This document shows positions 18,859 through 28,510 of a DNA stretch of 64,000 nucleotides, one piece after another; positions within the stretch are counted from its first letter, which is position 1; every line of letters starts with the position of its first letter. Where the stretch lies: assembly GCF_021462405.1 (NCBI RefSeq), contig NZ_JAKEDU010000002.1, positions 301,875 to 365,874 of the forward strand, written 5' to 3'. The stretch comes from Thermus tengchongensis (GTDB taxonomy: Bacteria > Deinococcota > Deinococci > Deinococcales > Thermaceae). Position numbers and translations under genes: made by a program. Below the pieces are notes generated by a model. The model ran no database searches and had not been told where the DNA came from. It saw only the letters and a program-made list of their open reading frames with translations.

Positions 18859-19958
18859 GCCCACCTCTTGGCCTCTTCCCGGGCCCAGGCGTCCACGGCG
18901 AAGAGGTTCTCCCATGTTAGGGGAAGGGAAGGGGTGTTTTCCAGGACCCGAGCCAGGATCTTTGGGATTTCGGTAAAGGGGATCTTTCCGGAAAGGAAGG
19001 CTTCCACCGCCACCTCGTCGGCGGCGGAAACCGCCACCTGGGCCACCCCGCCCCGCCTTCCCGCCTCGTAGGCCACCGCCAGGGCGGGGAAGCGGTTGAG
19101 GTCTGGTTCCAAAAACTCCAGGGTCCCGGGGAGGGGGAGGTTTTTAAGGGGGGTTTCCGCCCTTTCGGGGTAGGTGAGGGCGTACTGGATGGGAAGGCGC
19201 ATGTCCGTGGGGCCCAGTTGGGCCTTAAGGCTACCGTCCACGAAGCGGACCAGGCTGTGGACATAGGCCTGGGGGTGAACCAAGACCTTGATCTTCTCCA
19301 GGGGAAAGCGGAAAAGCTCCTTAGCCTCGAGGACCTCGAGGCCCTTGTTGAAGAGGGTGGCGGAGTCTATCGTGACCTTGGGGCCCATGCGCCAGCGGGG
19401 ATGGTTCAGGGCCATCTCCGGGGTGACCTGGGAGAGGTCCTGGGGCTCCCGAAGGAAGGGTCCTCCGCTTGCTGTCAGGATGAGCTCGGCCACATCCTCC
19501 CGCCTTTCCCCCAAGAGGACCTGGAAAAGCGCCGAGTGCTCAGAGTCCACGGGGAGGATCTCGGCTCCCTGGGCATCCACCTCCTGCCAGAGGAGGGGTC
19601 CCGCCGCCACCATGGCCTCCTTGTTGGCCAGGGCGATGCGCTTTCCTGTCCGGACCGCGGCCCGGGTGGGAGCAAGCCCCGCCAGGCCCGGAATGGCGGC
19701 CACGGCCACCTCCGCCTCCAAGGAGGCCACCTCTTCCGGGGTGCCCAGCCTTAGCCCGGGGAAGCGAGCCTTTAGCTCCCCGTGGAGGCTTTCGTGAGCG
19801 GCCACCAGGAGGGGCCTCCACTCCTGGATCTGACGGGAGAGCTCCTCCAGGTTTTGCCCTGCGGCAAGCCCCACCACCCGGTAGCCCCGCCAGCGGCACA
19901 CCTCGAGGGCCTGCCGCCCTATGGAACCCGTGGAGCCCAGGATCACCACTCGTTTCAT
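18855..19958 (-). CDS. dxr: 1-deoxy-D-xylulose-5-phosphate reductoisomerase
   Basis: 367 aa. NADPH site [11 protein letters not shown] at the N-terminus, catalytic DSEHSALFQ (about residue 145) and Ax[12 protein letters not shown] motifs. Commits DXP to the MEP isoprenoid pathway. Four-base overlaps with rseP and cdsA on both sides. Confidence 0.95.
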   Translation of the reverse strand: MKRVVILGSTGSIGRQALEVCRWRGYRVVGLAAGQNLEELSRQIQEWRPLLVAAHESLHGELKARFPGLRLGTPEEVASLEAEVAVAAIPGLAGLAPTRAAVRTGKRIALANKEAMVAAGPLLWQEVDAQGAEILPVDSEHSALFQVLLGERREDVAELILTASGGPFLREPQDLSQVTPEMALNHPRWRMGPKVTIDSATLFNKGLEVLEAKELFRFPLEKIKVLVHPQAYVHSLVRFVDGSLKAQLGPTDMRLPIQYALTYPERAETPLKNLPLPGTLEFLEPDLNRFPALAVAYEAGRRGGVAQVAVSAADEVAVEAFLSGKIPFTEIPKILARVLENTPSLPLTWENLFAVDAWAREEAKRWA

Positions 19959-20788
19959 GTGAAGAGCACCACCAAAAAGTAGGTGAGGGGGAAGGTGAAG
20001 AGAAGGCTGTCGATCCTATCCAGAAGGCCGCCGTGGCCGGGAAGGAAGTGCCCCGAGTCCTTCACCCCACAGTACCGCTTCAGCATGGACTCCACCAGGT
20101 CCCCAAGCTGGGCGGCCAGGGAAAGGAGGAGGCTGAAAAGCCAAAGTTCCAGTAGGCCGAAGGGGAAGACCTCCCGCACCAGCCCGGTGTAGAGGGCCAG
20201 GGCCAGGAAGCTTACCGCAATCCCTCCCAAAGAGCCCTCCACCGTCTTGCCGGGGGAGATTTCCGGGGCCAGCTTTTGCCGGCCCAGGGTCCGGCCCACG
20301 AAGTAGGCGCCGATGTCGGTGGCGAAGCTGGCCACCAGGGGCAGGGAAAGGGTCCAAAGGCCCAGGGTGCTGTCCGGGATCTCCCTTAGGAGGAGGACAT
20401 ACCCCAGGCTCCAGGGTAGGTACAAAAAGGCCATGAGGGTGAAGGCGAAGCGGGTGAGGTCGGCTCCCCGCAGAAGCTCATGGCTGAAGCTTCCCAGCAG
20501 GAAAAGCCCCAGGGCCACCTCCCGCCAGGGCACCTGGGGGAAGTGCCAGTAGAGCTGGGGCAAGGAGAAAAGGAAGAGGAGTACCCCCCCGCCCACCAGG
20601 AAGGGCAGGTTCAGCCGGATGCCCCTTTTGGCCAGCATGTCCCTCAGCTCCAGGCTCCCCAGCCACAGGACGAAGACCAGGGTGGGCAGGATTAGGACGA
20701 GTCCCCCCCACAGCACCCATAGGAGCAAAAGAACCCCTACCAGGGCGGAGAGGACCCGGGTGGGCAGGTCGTCCCTGCCCTCCATCAC
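19955..20788 (-). CDS. cdsA: Phosphatidate cytidylyltransferase
   Basis: 277 aa integral membrane protein, about eight helices, with the CdsA C-terminal signature ([23 protein letters not shown]). Makes CDP-diacylglycerol for phospholipid synthesis. Start either of two adjacent ATGs (20788 or 20785). Confidence 0.92.
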   Translation of the reverse strand: MMEGRDDLPTRVLSALVGVLLLLWVLWGGLVLILPTLVFVLWLGSLELRDMLAKRGIRLNLPFLVGGGVLLFLFSLPQLYWHFPQVPWREVALGLFLLGSFSHELLRGADLTRFAFTLMAFLYLPWSLGYVLLLREIPDSTLGLWTLSLPLVASFATDIGAYFVGRTLGRQKLAPEISPGKTVEGSLGGIAVSFLALALYTGLVREVFPFGLLELWLFSLLLSLAAQLGDLVESMLKRYCGVKDSGHFLPGHGGLLDRIDSLLFTFPLTYFLVVLFT

Positions 20789-20878
20789 CCCTCCCTCCCC
20801 GTGGGCCCCCGGGCAAGGGGCCCATACGATTTGGGCAAGCCGTCCACAGCAGACGAAAGGTGGGTCCTAAGGGGCTTC

Positions 20879-21436
20879 CTAGCCTAGGATCTCCTGCTCC
20901 TTCTTCTCCAGAAGCTCGTCGGCCTTGGCGATGAACTCGTCGGTGATCTTCTGGATTTCGGCCTCCGCCCGCTTGGTATCGTCCTCCGAGAGGTGGAGCT
21001 CCTTGGAGATCTTCTTGAGTTTTTCCAGGGCCTCGCGCCGGATGTTGCGGATGGCGATCCGCCCCTCCTCGGCGTAGTGGCGGGCGGTTTTCACCAGCTC
21101 CTTGCGCCGTTCCTCGGTGAGGGGGGGAATGTTGATGTACAGGGCGTCCCCCTTGTTGGCGGGGTTCAGGCCCAGGTCCGAGTCGCGGATGGCCTTCTCT
21201 ATGGCCTTTAGGGCGTTTTGGTCCCAGGACTGCACCACCAGGGTTTTGGCGTCGGGGGCGGTTACGGTGGCGATTTGGGAGAGGGGCACGTGGGTGCCGT
21301 AGTACTCCACCTTGAGGTGGAGGAGAAGGGCGGGGTTGGCCCGCCCGGTACGAAGGCCCGCCAGGTTGTGCTCCAGGGCCTCGAGGCTCTTTTGCATGTG
21401 TGCCCTTGTTTCCGCATAAAGCTCTTTCAGGCTCAT
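20879..21436 (-). CDS. frr: Ribosome recycling factor
   Basis: 185 aa, full-length RRF (LKELYAETRAHMQKSLEAL, GRANPALLLHLKVEYYG, L..RAxxxIQKITDEF). Releases ribosomes after termination. Ten bases downstream of pyrH. A 90-base gap without recognisable signals separates it from cdsA. Confidence 0.97.
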   Translation of the reverse strand: MSLKELYAETRAHMQKSLEALEHNLAGLRTGRANPALLLHLKVEYYGTHVPLSQIATVTAPDAKTLVVQSWDQNALKAIEKAIRDSDLGLNPANKGDALYINIPPLTEERRKELVKTARHYAEEGRIAIRNIRREALEKLKKISKELHLSEDDTKRAEAEIQKITDEFIAKADELLEKKEQEILG

Positions 21437-21446
21437 GGCACCTCCT

Positions 21447-22154
<708 letters not shown>

Positions 22155-22185
22155 TTATCTGGCCCCACAACCCGATTGAACAAAA

Positions 22186-22213
22186 CCGGGGCCCCTTTGG
22201 GTAAGGGCCCCGG
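22186..22213 (-). terminator. Rho-independent terminator after rpsB-tsf
   Basis: A 9-bp perfect stem CCGGGGCCC/GGGCCCCGG with a 10-base loop, followed on the minus strand by TTTTG. It would end or attenuate rpsB-tsf transcripts before pyrH. Confidence 0.75.
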
Positions 22214-22227
22214 GTGTACAGCATGGC

Positions 22228-22818
22228 CTACGCCCCCAGCTCGAAGCGGCAGAACCGCCGCACCACGATGTTTTCCCCGGTTTTGGCGATGGCCTGCTGG
22301 ATGAGCTCCTTCACCTTAACCTTGTCGTCCTTGACGAAGGGCTGCTCCAGGAGGGCCACCTCCTCCAGGTACTTCTTCAGGCGCCCCTCGGCGATCTTCT
22401 CCGCAATCTGGGCGGGTTTGCCCTCGTTGAGGGCGGCCTGGATGTAGATCTGCCGCTCCTTCTCCAGCTCCTCCGCGGGAATCTCCTCGGCGGAGACGTA
22501 GCGGGGGTTCATCATGGCGATGTGCATGGCCAGGTCCCGGGCCAGGTTCTGGAAGATCTCGTTCCGGGCCACGAAGTCGGTCTCACAGTTGAGCTCCACC
22601 AGAACCCCCACCCGCTGGTTGTGGTGGATGTAGTGGCCGATAACCCCTTCCCGAGCCTCTCGCTCTGCTTTCTTGGCTGCCTTTATGGCCCCCCGCTCCC
22701 TGAGGAGCTGAACGGCCTTTTCCTCGTTCCAGCCGGCGTCCTCGAGGGCCTTCTTCACGTCCATCATTCCGGCCCCCGTGGCCTCGCGCAGCTTCTTGAT
22801 GAGTTCCATTTGGCTCAT
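22228..22818 (-). CDS. tsf: Translation elongation factor Ts
   Basis: 196 aa, the short Thermus form. Signature [16 protein letters not shown] at the N-terminus and [15 protein letters not shown] in the core. Recycles EF-Tu. ATGA overlap with rpsB upstream. Confidence 0.97.
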   Translation of the reverse strand: MSQMELIKKLREATGAGMMDVKKALEDAGWNEEKAVQLLRERGAIKAAKKAEREAREGVIGHYIHHNQRVGVLVELNCETDFVARNEIFQNLARDLAMHIAMMNPRYVSAEEIPAEELEKERQIYIQAALNEGKPAQIAEKIAEGRLKKYLEEVALLEQPFVKDDKVKVKELIQQAIAKTGENIVVRRFCRFELGA

Positions 22819-23603
22819 GCTTCCACCTCGTCCTCGCCAAGGTCGGATGCCTCCCGGACCTGGGCTTCCGCCTTCTCGGCCTCCTCCACCAGGGCGTAGG
22901 AAGGGGAAGGCTCCACCACCCCGCCCCGGGCCTGGATGATGAGGTCCACGGCCCGGGAGACGATGAGCTGGATGGAGCGGATGGCGTCGTCGTTGCCGGG
23001 GATGATGTAGTCCACCAGCTCGGGGTCGGAGTCGGTGTCTGCCAGGGCCACCACAGGGATGAAGAGCTTACGGGCCTCCCGCACGGCGATGGCCTCCTTG
23101 GTGGGGTCCACCACGAAGACGGCGTCGGGAAGGCGCTTCAGACGGCGAAAGCCCGAAAGGTACTTCTGCAGGCGGTCCAGCTCGTGCTTTAAGCGCACCT
23201 GCTCCTTCTTGGGCCGGTCCTGGATCTCCGGGGAGGCGAAGAGGTTCTCCAGCTCCTCCAGGCGGTTCACCCGCTGGGAAATGGTCTTGAAGTTGGTGAG
23301 CATGCCACCCAGCCAGCGCTGGTTCACGTAGGGCATCCCCGCCCGCTCCGCTTCCATGCGGATGATGTCCTGGGCCTGCTTCTTGGTGCCCACGAAGAGA
23401 ATGGTGCCTCCCCGCATGGCCAGGTCCTCGAGGAAGCGGAAGGTGCGCTCCAGCTCCACCATGGTCTTTTGCAGGTCGATGATGTGGATGCCGTTGCGCT
23501 CCGCATAGATATAGCGGCTGAACTTGGGGTTCCAACGCTTGCGCTCGTGGCCGAAGTGAACCCCTGCCTCCAGAAGTTCCTTGATGCTGATGTTTACAGG
23601 CAT
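22815..23603 (-). CDS. rpsB: 30S ribosomal protein S2
   Basis: 262 aa. S2 signatures ([19 protein letters not shown] and [22 protein letters not shown]), acidic C-terminal tail. First gene of the rpsB-tsf operon, with a roughly 100-base leader from its promoter that could hold autoregulatory structure. Confidence 0.97.
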   Translation of the reverse strand: MPVNISIKELLEAGVHFGHERKRWNPKFSRYIYAERNGIHIIDLQKTMVELERTFRFLEDLAMRGGTILFVGTKKQAQDIIRMEAERAGMPYVNQRWLGGMLTNFKTISQRVNRLEELENLFASPEIQDRPKKEQVRLKHELDRLQKYLSGFRRLKRLPDAVFVVDPTKEAIAVREARKLFIPVVALADTDSDPELVDYIIPGNDDAIRSIQLIVSRAVDLIIQARGGVVEPSPSYALVEEAEKAEAQVREASDLGEDEVEA

Positions 23604-23706
23604 ATTCCTCCCATTCGGGGAAGGTTGGGCTTGGCGTTTCCTGTGCGCCGTCCTCTTTCCCGCAGGACCTTCCCCTGCCTACGGGCTGGCCCGGCACACC
23701 TCTCCG

Positions 23707-23735
23707 ATTATAGATGGAGGAGGGCCTTTGCGTAA
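23707..23735 (-). promoter_or_regulatory. rpsB promoter
   Basis: Minus strand TTACGC (23735-23730), 17-base spacer, TATAAT (23712-23707). Its -35 overlaps the -35 of the divergent tRNA-Ala promoter. Confidence 0.75.
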
Positions 23736-23756
23736 CCCCCCCTTTTGGGCTATACT
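23728..23756 (+). promoter_or_regulatory. tRNA-Ala promoter
   Basis: TTGCGT (23728-23733), 17-base spacer, TATACT (23751-23756), with the mature tRNA 5' end 12 bases downstream. Confidence 0.75.
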
Positions 23757-23767
23757 CCCCTAGGCTT

Positions 23768-23842
23768 GGGGCGGTAGCTCAGAGGGAGAGCACCCGCCTT
23801 GCAAGCGGGAGGTCAGGGGTTCGAATCCCCTCCGCTCCACCA
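23768..23842 (+). tRNA. tRNA-Ala (anticodon TGC)
   Basis: Full cloverleaf with encoded CCA. Acceptor GGGGCGG pairs with CCGCTCC and includes the G3-U70 pair that marks alanine tRNAs. Anticodon loop CTTGCAA gives TGC; T-loop GTTCGAATC is standard. Its 3' 45 bases form attL of the provirus; the integration leaves the tRNA intact. Confidence 0.97.
23798..23842 (+). repeat. attL: 45-bp direct repeat in the tRNA-Ala 3' half
   Basis: From the anticodon loop through CCA, these 45 bases recur exactly at 43993-44037. The flanking bases differ, which sets the limits of the identity block. Confidence 0.92.
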
Positions 23843-23910
23843 CGATGAGAAAGGCAAATCCCCGGGGTTGCCAAAGCCCCGGGGAATGCCTTTTGACACC
23901 TACACGACAC

Positions 23911-24189
23911 CTAATAGCCAGTTGTTAGGTGGTAAATCAAATAACCCACGGCTCCCCCTAAAAGGGCGGCCATGAGCCCTGCCCACCAAGGATGCTTGCG
24001 CGCCCAGACCAAAAACTGCCCTGAGATGGTGAGCCCCGTGCGCCGTACTGCCCAAAGCTCCACCACTCCAAGCCAGACCACCAGCCCAACCCAAAAGAGA
24101 AGCCACCACCATAAGCCGGCCAGGGCAAAAGCGACAGCCAGTGTCGCGAGCATGAGTAAAATGCCCCAGGGCAGTTCTTTAACCCTCAT
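23911..24189 (-). CDS. Small three-helix membrane protein, candidate holin
   Basis: 92 aa with three hydrophobic segments (about residues 9-27, 29-47 and 68-86) and a short positively charged loop between the second and third. It overlaps the transglycosylase gene by four bases at the 3' end of the late array, the usual place for a holin next to its endolysin. No family recognised; the function is inferred from topology and position. Confidence 0.6.
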   Translation of the reverse strand: MRVKELPWGILLMLATLAVAFALAGLWWWLLFWVGLVVWLGVVELWAVRRTGLTISGQFLVWARKHPWWAGLMAALLGGAVGYLIYHLTTGY

Positions 24190-24878
24190 ACTTTCAGCTC
24201 CGTGTAGAGGTTGGCGCGGTTGATGATCGCACAGGCATAGTTCGGGTTCCTCTTACCCTGACGGAAGGCGGTAGGCCCTACGTTGTAGGCCTGGAGGAGC
24301 TCGTACCACGATGCTCCAGGGAACTGCCCCCTAAGCCACTCCAGATACGCCAAGCCCGCCCCTACCGCGTACCAGATGCGCCCGGTCATGTCCATACCGA
24401 GGAGTTTCTGCGGGTCCTGGTTCACCTGGCAGAACGCTGCGGGCTTCACCTGCAGGGGGCCGATCTCGGTCCCCGCCGCGGCGGTGCACCGCCCCTTGGC
24501 CAAGGCCGCACGGATGCGGTCGGTTTCCAGGTACAGGCCGAAGCCGCTTTCCTGCCAGGCGAGCGCGGTGGCGATGTCTGGCGGTATGCCGTAGTTGGTG
24601 GAAGTGGCCAGGACCGAGGCCAGGACCATGGTGCAGGGGGTTCCCGCGGAGGGAATGCATGTCCCCAGGTTGGGCCGCACCTCACGAATGCGCTCGTGGA
24701 TGCGGTAGATGAGCTCCTGGTAGCTCTTGGACAAGCCACTCCCGGGCTGGTACTGGCACGTGGTTGGGGTAAGGGAGGGGTTGGGCGCAGGCTGGGAAGC
24801 GGGGCGAGGCCGAACGAGAAGCCAGGCGGCCACCGCCCCCAACGCTAGCACGCCCCAGTTAGCCCCTCCGGTGCGCAA
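24186..24878 (-). CDS. Lytic transglycosylase (SLT-like) with N-terminal membrane anchor
   Basis: 230 aa. One N-terminal membrane segment (NWGVLALGAVAAWLLVR), a Pro-rich linker, then a goose-lysozyme/SLT-type domain: catalytic Glu in ALAWQESGFG (about residue 110), GPLQVKP (about 140) and LLQAYNVGPTAF (about 205). Several cysteines suggest disulfides. As lysis enzyme or virion-entry enzyme it would cut peptidoglycan. Start TTG at 24878 overlaps the previous gene by 20 bases; a GTG further in is possible. Confidence 0.75.
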   Translation of the reverse strand: MRTGGANWGVLALGAVAAWLLVRPRPASQPAPNPSLTPTTCQYQPGSGLSKSYQELIYRIHERIREVRPNLGTCIPSAGTPCTMVLASVLATSTNYGIPPDIATALAWQESGFGLYLETDRIRAALAKGRCTAAAGTEIGPLQVKPAAFCQVNQDPQKLLGMDMTGRIWYAVGAGLAYLEWLRGQFPGASWYELLQAYNVGPTAFRQGKRNPNYACAIINRANLYTELKV

Positions 24879-25125
24879 CGTCCTCCACCCCCCTGGCCGT
24901 GCGCCGAATCCGCTTCATGCCGCGGTTCAGGGTCAACATGCCTCCTGCGTGGTACCAGACGAAGGCCTGCAGGTCCCAGTAACGTGCAATCCCACCCCTA
25001 GCCTCCGCTCCCGGCACATGGCGCCCATCATGGCGGGCCAGGGGGAAAATGCCCGCGTCCACGGCCGGCACGGGTTGAGCCGGGGGAAAGACCAAAGGTT
25101 TAGTGGACCACCCGCCAGGCACCAT
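24859..25125 (-). CDS. Unknown provirus protein
   Basis: 88 aa, basic C-terminal third (LNRGMKRIRRTARGVEDVAHRR). The ATG at 25125 overlaps the upstream stop as TGATG, so the longer start at 25149 is rejected. No homology recognised; lies between the spike-like gene and the transglycosylase. Confidence 0.6.
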   Translation of the reverse strand: MVPGGWSTKPLVFPPAQPVPAVDAGIFPLARHDGRHVPGAEARGGIARYWDLQAFVWYHAGGMLTLNRGMKRIRRTARGVEDVAHRRG

Positions 25126-26243
25126 CACGGCCCCCAGGTGAGTGTCCATTCGCCGATGGTGAGCTTGTAGAGGTTGGTTTTAGTGAACTCCTGGCCGCTG
25201 TCAAAGTTTATGCCAATGTAGTACCGCTGCCAGTAATTAGGATTCCTTATCCCAAGAGCTATACTTCTTATCGTTTCATTCGCTTGTGTTGTACCGAATG
25301 TCAGGGCATTAGTTAGACGCTGGCGCGACCCTGGCACATAGCTTTGGTATGAAATGGCGACATAACGGTTTGGGTCACTATCAACATATGTCGGCGTACC
25401 CGAGTATAGAGCATTTACTTGGAAGTTGCCAGCAAACAAATGGACATACTGACCACTTGACACAAACTTCACCGTCGTTGAACCCGCAACCAACGCATCC
25501 ACTAACAACAGGTCGGTCATATTGGTGGTACCAATAGACCCAGTGCCACCGCCGTTCACATAGAAAGTTCCTGTTCTCACGCCAATGCCATCTATGTTTA
25601 TTGAAGCCGGAGCGGTAAGGGGGGAGATGGTAATCCTTATGGTATAGATGAGCCGCAACCTCTGGTCGCTATCTGGAGTAATCACAATAGGGGTTCCATT
25701 CCCATCCCTAAACAGTTCACGGCTCATTAGGTTTTCGCCCGAAGTGCCGGATGGGCTGAACCCCCACTCTGTTAGGTTCATGTTCCCGACTTGGGTTTCT
25801 GTGAACTCACGCGCCACATTAATGTCGTACACCCCATCAGCCGGCCTTGTTATTGTGCGGGTATTACTTGAACCATTCTGGTCCAGTTGTGTTCTGGCGA
25901 TTTCATTCGCCAAGCCTGTTTGCGTGGGAGATGGTGGTACAGAGCCCGTGCCGACGACAGCATACCTTGACAGAAATATAAAGCCGTGCTGTGCAATCAA
26001 AGTATCATAGGCATTGTCAAGCACGATGTTGTGCTGCTCCGCCTCCATGTCCACCACCCAGCGCTTGCGCCGCCCACGCCCTCCAGGGCCAAAGCTCAAA
26101 TCCTCCACATAACGCCCAAGCTGCCAATGCATGTGCTGAGGCTGGAGCCGCACACCTGCTTGCGGTGGCGGCGGGAGAAGTGGGCGCACGCGCACTACCG
26201 GGATAACCTTGCCAGCGTTATCGGGCTTCCAGAGCTTGCTCAT
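25125..26243 (-). CDS. Putative virion spike/receptor-binding protein
   Basis: 372 aa. Residues about 55-180 resemble a domain common in minor phage structural proteins (NEIARTQLD, MNLTEWGFSPSGTSGENLMSRELFRDGNGTPI, LIYTIRITISPL). The rest is Ser/Thr/Gly/Asn-rich beta sequence. Base composition is clearly more AT-rich than every neighbour between about 25150 and 26000, with A/T-ending codons, which points to recent exchange as seen in receptor-binding genes. Start at 26243 is set by AGGAGGTATGAG. Role inferred. Confidence 0.65.
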   Translation of the reverse strand: MSKLWKPDNAGKVIPVVRVRPLLPPPPQAGVRLQPQHMHWQLGRYVEDLSFGPGGRGRRKRWVVDMEAEQHNIVLDNAYDTLIAQHGFIFLSRYAVVGTGSVPPSPTQTGLANEIARTQLDQNGSSNTRTITRPADGVYDINVAREFTETQVGNMNLTEWGFSPSGTSGENLMSRELFRDGNGTPIVITPDSDQRLRLIYTIRITISPLTAPASINIDGIGVRTGTFYVNGGGTGSIGTTNMTDLLLVDALVAGSTTVKFVSSGQYVHLFAGNFQVNALYSGTPTYVDSDPNRYVAISYQSYVPGSRQRLTNALTFGTTQANETIRSIALGIRNPNYWQRYYIGINFDSGQEFTKTNLYKLTIGEWTLTWGP

Positions 26244-26254
26244 CTCATACCTCC

Positions 26255-27352
26255 TCATGCGGGTTCGTAGGCCCCTGTAGTGGGAGCGCTCAGGGTGGCC
26301 GTCCCTAGGACATCTGGGCTCGTGTAGCCCGGCCAAGTGGTAGTGTCCACGACAATAACCACAAGAGCGTAAGCGCCGGTAGTTGGGGCGGAAAGTTGCG
26401 CTTGCCCGAGGACATCCATACCAAGGTCATAAACTAGAACCACAGGCACATAGGCCCCTGTAGTGGGAGCGGCAAGTTGGGTTTGGCCCACGGCCTCCGT
26501 ACCGAGGTCAAGGACGATGACGACGGGAATGTATGCCCCTGTTGCGGGAGCGCTCAGCGTGGCCGTGCCCAGTAGGTCCATGCCAAGGTCTTGTGTGATA
26601 ACCACGGGAGTGTAGGCACCTTCGGAGGGCGGGACCAACGCAGCTTGCCCAATAGTGTCGTGCACGTACACCGGGTACAGCTCAGACCTTAGAGCGTAGC
26701 CGGTGGCGTCTAGAGCGCTAACCAGGCTCCCCAGGAGCTCTATCTGATAGGGCAAGGCGACCGCCTGGTCCAGGACCACAGGCTCAGCGAAGGTCTGCAC
26801 TACGTGGGCGGTAGTGTAAAGGTGCCTTTGCACCCGCTGGAGCAGGGTGGTGCGGTCAGGGCTGAGGTGCCAGACCAGGACGTCCGAATCGGGAGGGAAG
26901 TAGCCCACCACAGCATCGTTCAGGACCACGGGGTCTACCCCTGGGAAGGGGCCCCGCATCACGTAGTTCTGGCTAACGGGGTCCCATTGGCGGATCCAGA
27001 CTTCCCCTTGACGTTCGTAGACCACCACATGGCGCGCGGCCTGGTCAAAGGCCAGGCCCATGTGGGCGACTTCCTGCACGGGGTGGGGGAGGGGGGGCAC
27101 CTCTACTTCTACCCACACGGCCACTTCGGGCCCACGGGGATCGTTAAGGGCCCACGGACCCTCCCCGGGCACCTGGGCCTGGAAGAGGCGGAAGCGGCGC
27201 TCCACCCGGTCCAGCACCGCCGCCCATGCGTAGCCAAACAGGGTGGTGTAGCTGCCATCCCCCGTATCCCCCATGGCCCGGGGCCCCGGGGCTAGGCGCA
27301 CTTCCGGGGCGAAGGTTTTTCCCCGCTTGTAGGTCCTGGCCTTGGCCGTCAT
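26255..27352 (-). CDS. Putative virion fibre/adhesin with 27-residue C-terminal repeats
   Basis: 365 aa. An N-terminal basic segment, then a domain (about 70-200) with VEVPPLPHPVQEVAHMGLAFDQ, DPVVLNDAVVGYFPPDSDVLVWHLS typical of phage minor tail/fibre proteins, a helical linker, and four 27-34-residue repeats plus a partial fifth (consensus GxxxLSAPTTGAYxPVVIVxDLGMDxL). Start ATG 27352 overlaps the previous stop. In a tailless virus the likely place is a vertex spike. Next gene downstream is the AT-rich spike-like gene. Confidence 0.65.
   Translation of the reverse strand: MTAKARTYKRGKTFAPEVRLAPGPRAMGDTGDGSYTTLFGYAWAAVLDRVERRFRLFQAQVPGEGPWALNDPRGPEVAVWVEVEVPPLPHPVQEVAHMGLAFDQAARHVVVYERQGEVWIRQWDPVSQNYVMRGPFPGVDPVVLNDAVVGYFPPDSDVLVWHLSPDRTTLLQRVQRHLYTTAHVVQTFAEPVVLDQAVALPYQIELLGSLVSALDATGYALRSELYPVYVHDTIGQAALVPPSEGAYTPVVITQDLGMDLLGTATLSAPATGAYIPVVIVLDLGTEAVGQTQLAAPTTGAYVPVVLVYDLGMDVLGQAQLSAPTTGAYALVVIVVDTTTWPGYTSPDVLGTATLSAPTTGAYEPA
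26258..26650 (-). repeat. Tandem coding repeats, unit about 81 bp
   Basis: Four units (81, 81, 81 and 102 bp) and a partial fifth encode the 27-aa repeats of the fibre-like protein. The fourth has a 7-residue insertion. Units differ enough to be old but still share long identical stretches such as the codons for APTTGAY. Confidence 0.8.
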
Positions 27353-27798
27353 TGCAGGAGAAACTGCACCACCGCAGGACCTTCCCCAGCGTCCGAGACT
27401 TCCAGCACCTCCAGCGCAAAGGAAAGCTCCAGCGCCGCCGCGGGCAGAAGGATGTAGGGCCCCACCCGCTGGGGGCCGAAGGTAAACCAGAGCCGGGCCT
27501 TGGCGTCCCCGATGTTGACGATGTGCCCCCGGGTAGCGGGCTTGCCGAGAAGGCCCGTCACATCGATGCGGCGGGCTTCCCCTTCCACCTGCACCTGGGC
27601 GATGAGGGGCATGCGGGCCGGATCGTGGCCCTGCAGGTCCCGCCGGGGCCGGCCAAACTCGTACTCCAGGGTGCGCTGCACCGCGCCTAGCTGGTCCTTC
27701 AGGCAGGCCATATCCTCCCGCAGGGCGGCCAAGGCCTCTTGCAGGCGTCCGGGAAGGTTGGCCAAATCCTCCTGCTTCAAACCCAAGAGGTTGAGCAT
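27349..27798 (-). CDS. Unknown provirus structural-type protein
   Basis: 149 aa. N-terminal coiled coil (about 5-45: LANLPGRLQEALAALREDMACLKDQLG), then a beta-rich domain with RIDVTGLLGKPATRGHIVNIGDAKARLWFTFGPQ. Likely a virion accessory piece linked to the fibre gene, with which it overlaps by four bases. No family recognised. Confidence 0.6.
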   Translation of the reverse strand: MLNLLGLKQEDLANLPGRLQEALAALREDMACLKDQLGAVQRTLEYEFGRPRRDLQGHDPARMPLIAQVQVEGEARRIDVTGLLGKPATRGHIVNIGDAKARLWFTFGPQRVGPYILLPAAALELSFALEVLEVSDAGEGPAVVQFLLQ

Positions 27799-27965
27799 GC
27801 ACCACCCCCTTTAGGTGGACTCTGGCTGGGCGCGCCCAGATTTTCAAGCGCGGGGCGCACCACAAAGGCCCCGATGAGGATCAGGGCCAAGAGGTAGATG
27901 GTGAGCAGCCCCAACCCCACCCCTAAACCTTGCTTGTAGGATTGCCAAAAGGTCTGCCCTTCCAC
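27777..27965 (-). CDS. Small one-helix membrane protein
   Basis: 62 aa with one long membrane helix (about 16-38) and a Pro/Ser/Gly C-terminus. GTG start at 27965, six bases... immediately after the preceding gene's stop. Probably sits in the virus inner membrane, as do many small proteins of P23-77-type virions; inference only. Confidence 0.55.
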   Translation of the reverse strand: MEGQTFWQSYKQGLGVGLGLLTIYLLALILIGAFVVRPALENLGAPSQSPPKGGGACSTSWV

Positions 27966-27968
27966 CGG

Positions 27969-28091
27969 CTACTCCTTTTTCACGCCCATGGCGGCCCCGA
28001 TGAGGGCCAGGATGAGGGCCAGACCCACCCAGACCAGGAGGGCTCCCACCACGAAGCCAGCGCCCAGCTGCACGCCATCCTGGAAGCTCAT
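27969..28091 (-). CDS. Very small one-helix membrane protein
   Basis: 40 aa: short N-terminus (MSFQDGVQLG), one Leu/Ile/Ala helix, and a GVKKE tail. The ATG is inside the ATGA overlap with the upstream gene and GGAGGTGGGAG precedes it. Such mini-proteins are common in membrane-containing phages. Confidence 0.6.
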   Translation of the reverse strand: MSFQDGVQLGAGFVVGALLVWVGLALILALIGAAMGVKKE

Positions 28092-28510
28092 CTCCCACCT
28101 CCTGTCTTCTGCTCCATGCCCATGGCCCGGATACGGGCTAGGGCGGCCTCGATCTGCTTCTCTGCAATAGTTCGGCTAAGCCCGGGGGCCAGCTCTTGAA
28201 GGGTGCTAATGGCCTCTTCCAGCTTGCGGGCGGCCCGCTCCTGGGGCGGGAGATCGCTTTTGCGGTAGCGCTCCTCCACCGCTAACACGGCCTGCTCCGC
28301 CAACCGGGGAACCCTTTCCGCAAGCCAACGCTCGTAGTTGGACGCCAGCATGCGGATAAGCCCCGCCAGTACAGGCCCCACCACGGGGATGCTCCCCACC
28401 AGGCGCACCAGAAGGCCAGCCAGCAGGGCCACCGCACCCAGGGCCACCAGGGCTTGCACCGCCCACGCTCCCCAGAGGCTTGCGGGGGGAACTAGGTCCG
28501 TCCAGCTCAT
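28088..28510 (-). CDS. Membrane protein with C-terminal helical domain
   Basis: 140 aa. Two adjacent membrane helices (about 12-55), then a charged alpha-helical region (60-135) likely to form a coiled coil. ATGA overlaps on both ends. Unknown function; presumably a virion membrane protein. Confidence 0.6.
   Translation of the reverse strand: MSWTDLVPPASLWGAWAVQALVALGAVALLAGLLVRLVGSIPVVGPVLAGLIRMLASNYERWLAERVPRLAEQAVLAVEERYRKSDLPPQERAARKLEEAISTLQELAPGLSRTIAEKQIEAALARIRAMGMEQKTGGGR

Noticed and set aside
23604..23706. Ribosomal protein S2 autoregulatory motif
   Set aside because: A leader of about 100 bases exists, but I could not identify a defined S2-binding fold by eye.
26258..26650. CRISPR-like array
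   Set aside because: The periodic units are in-frame coding repeats without unique spacers, and no cas genes are near.
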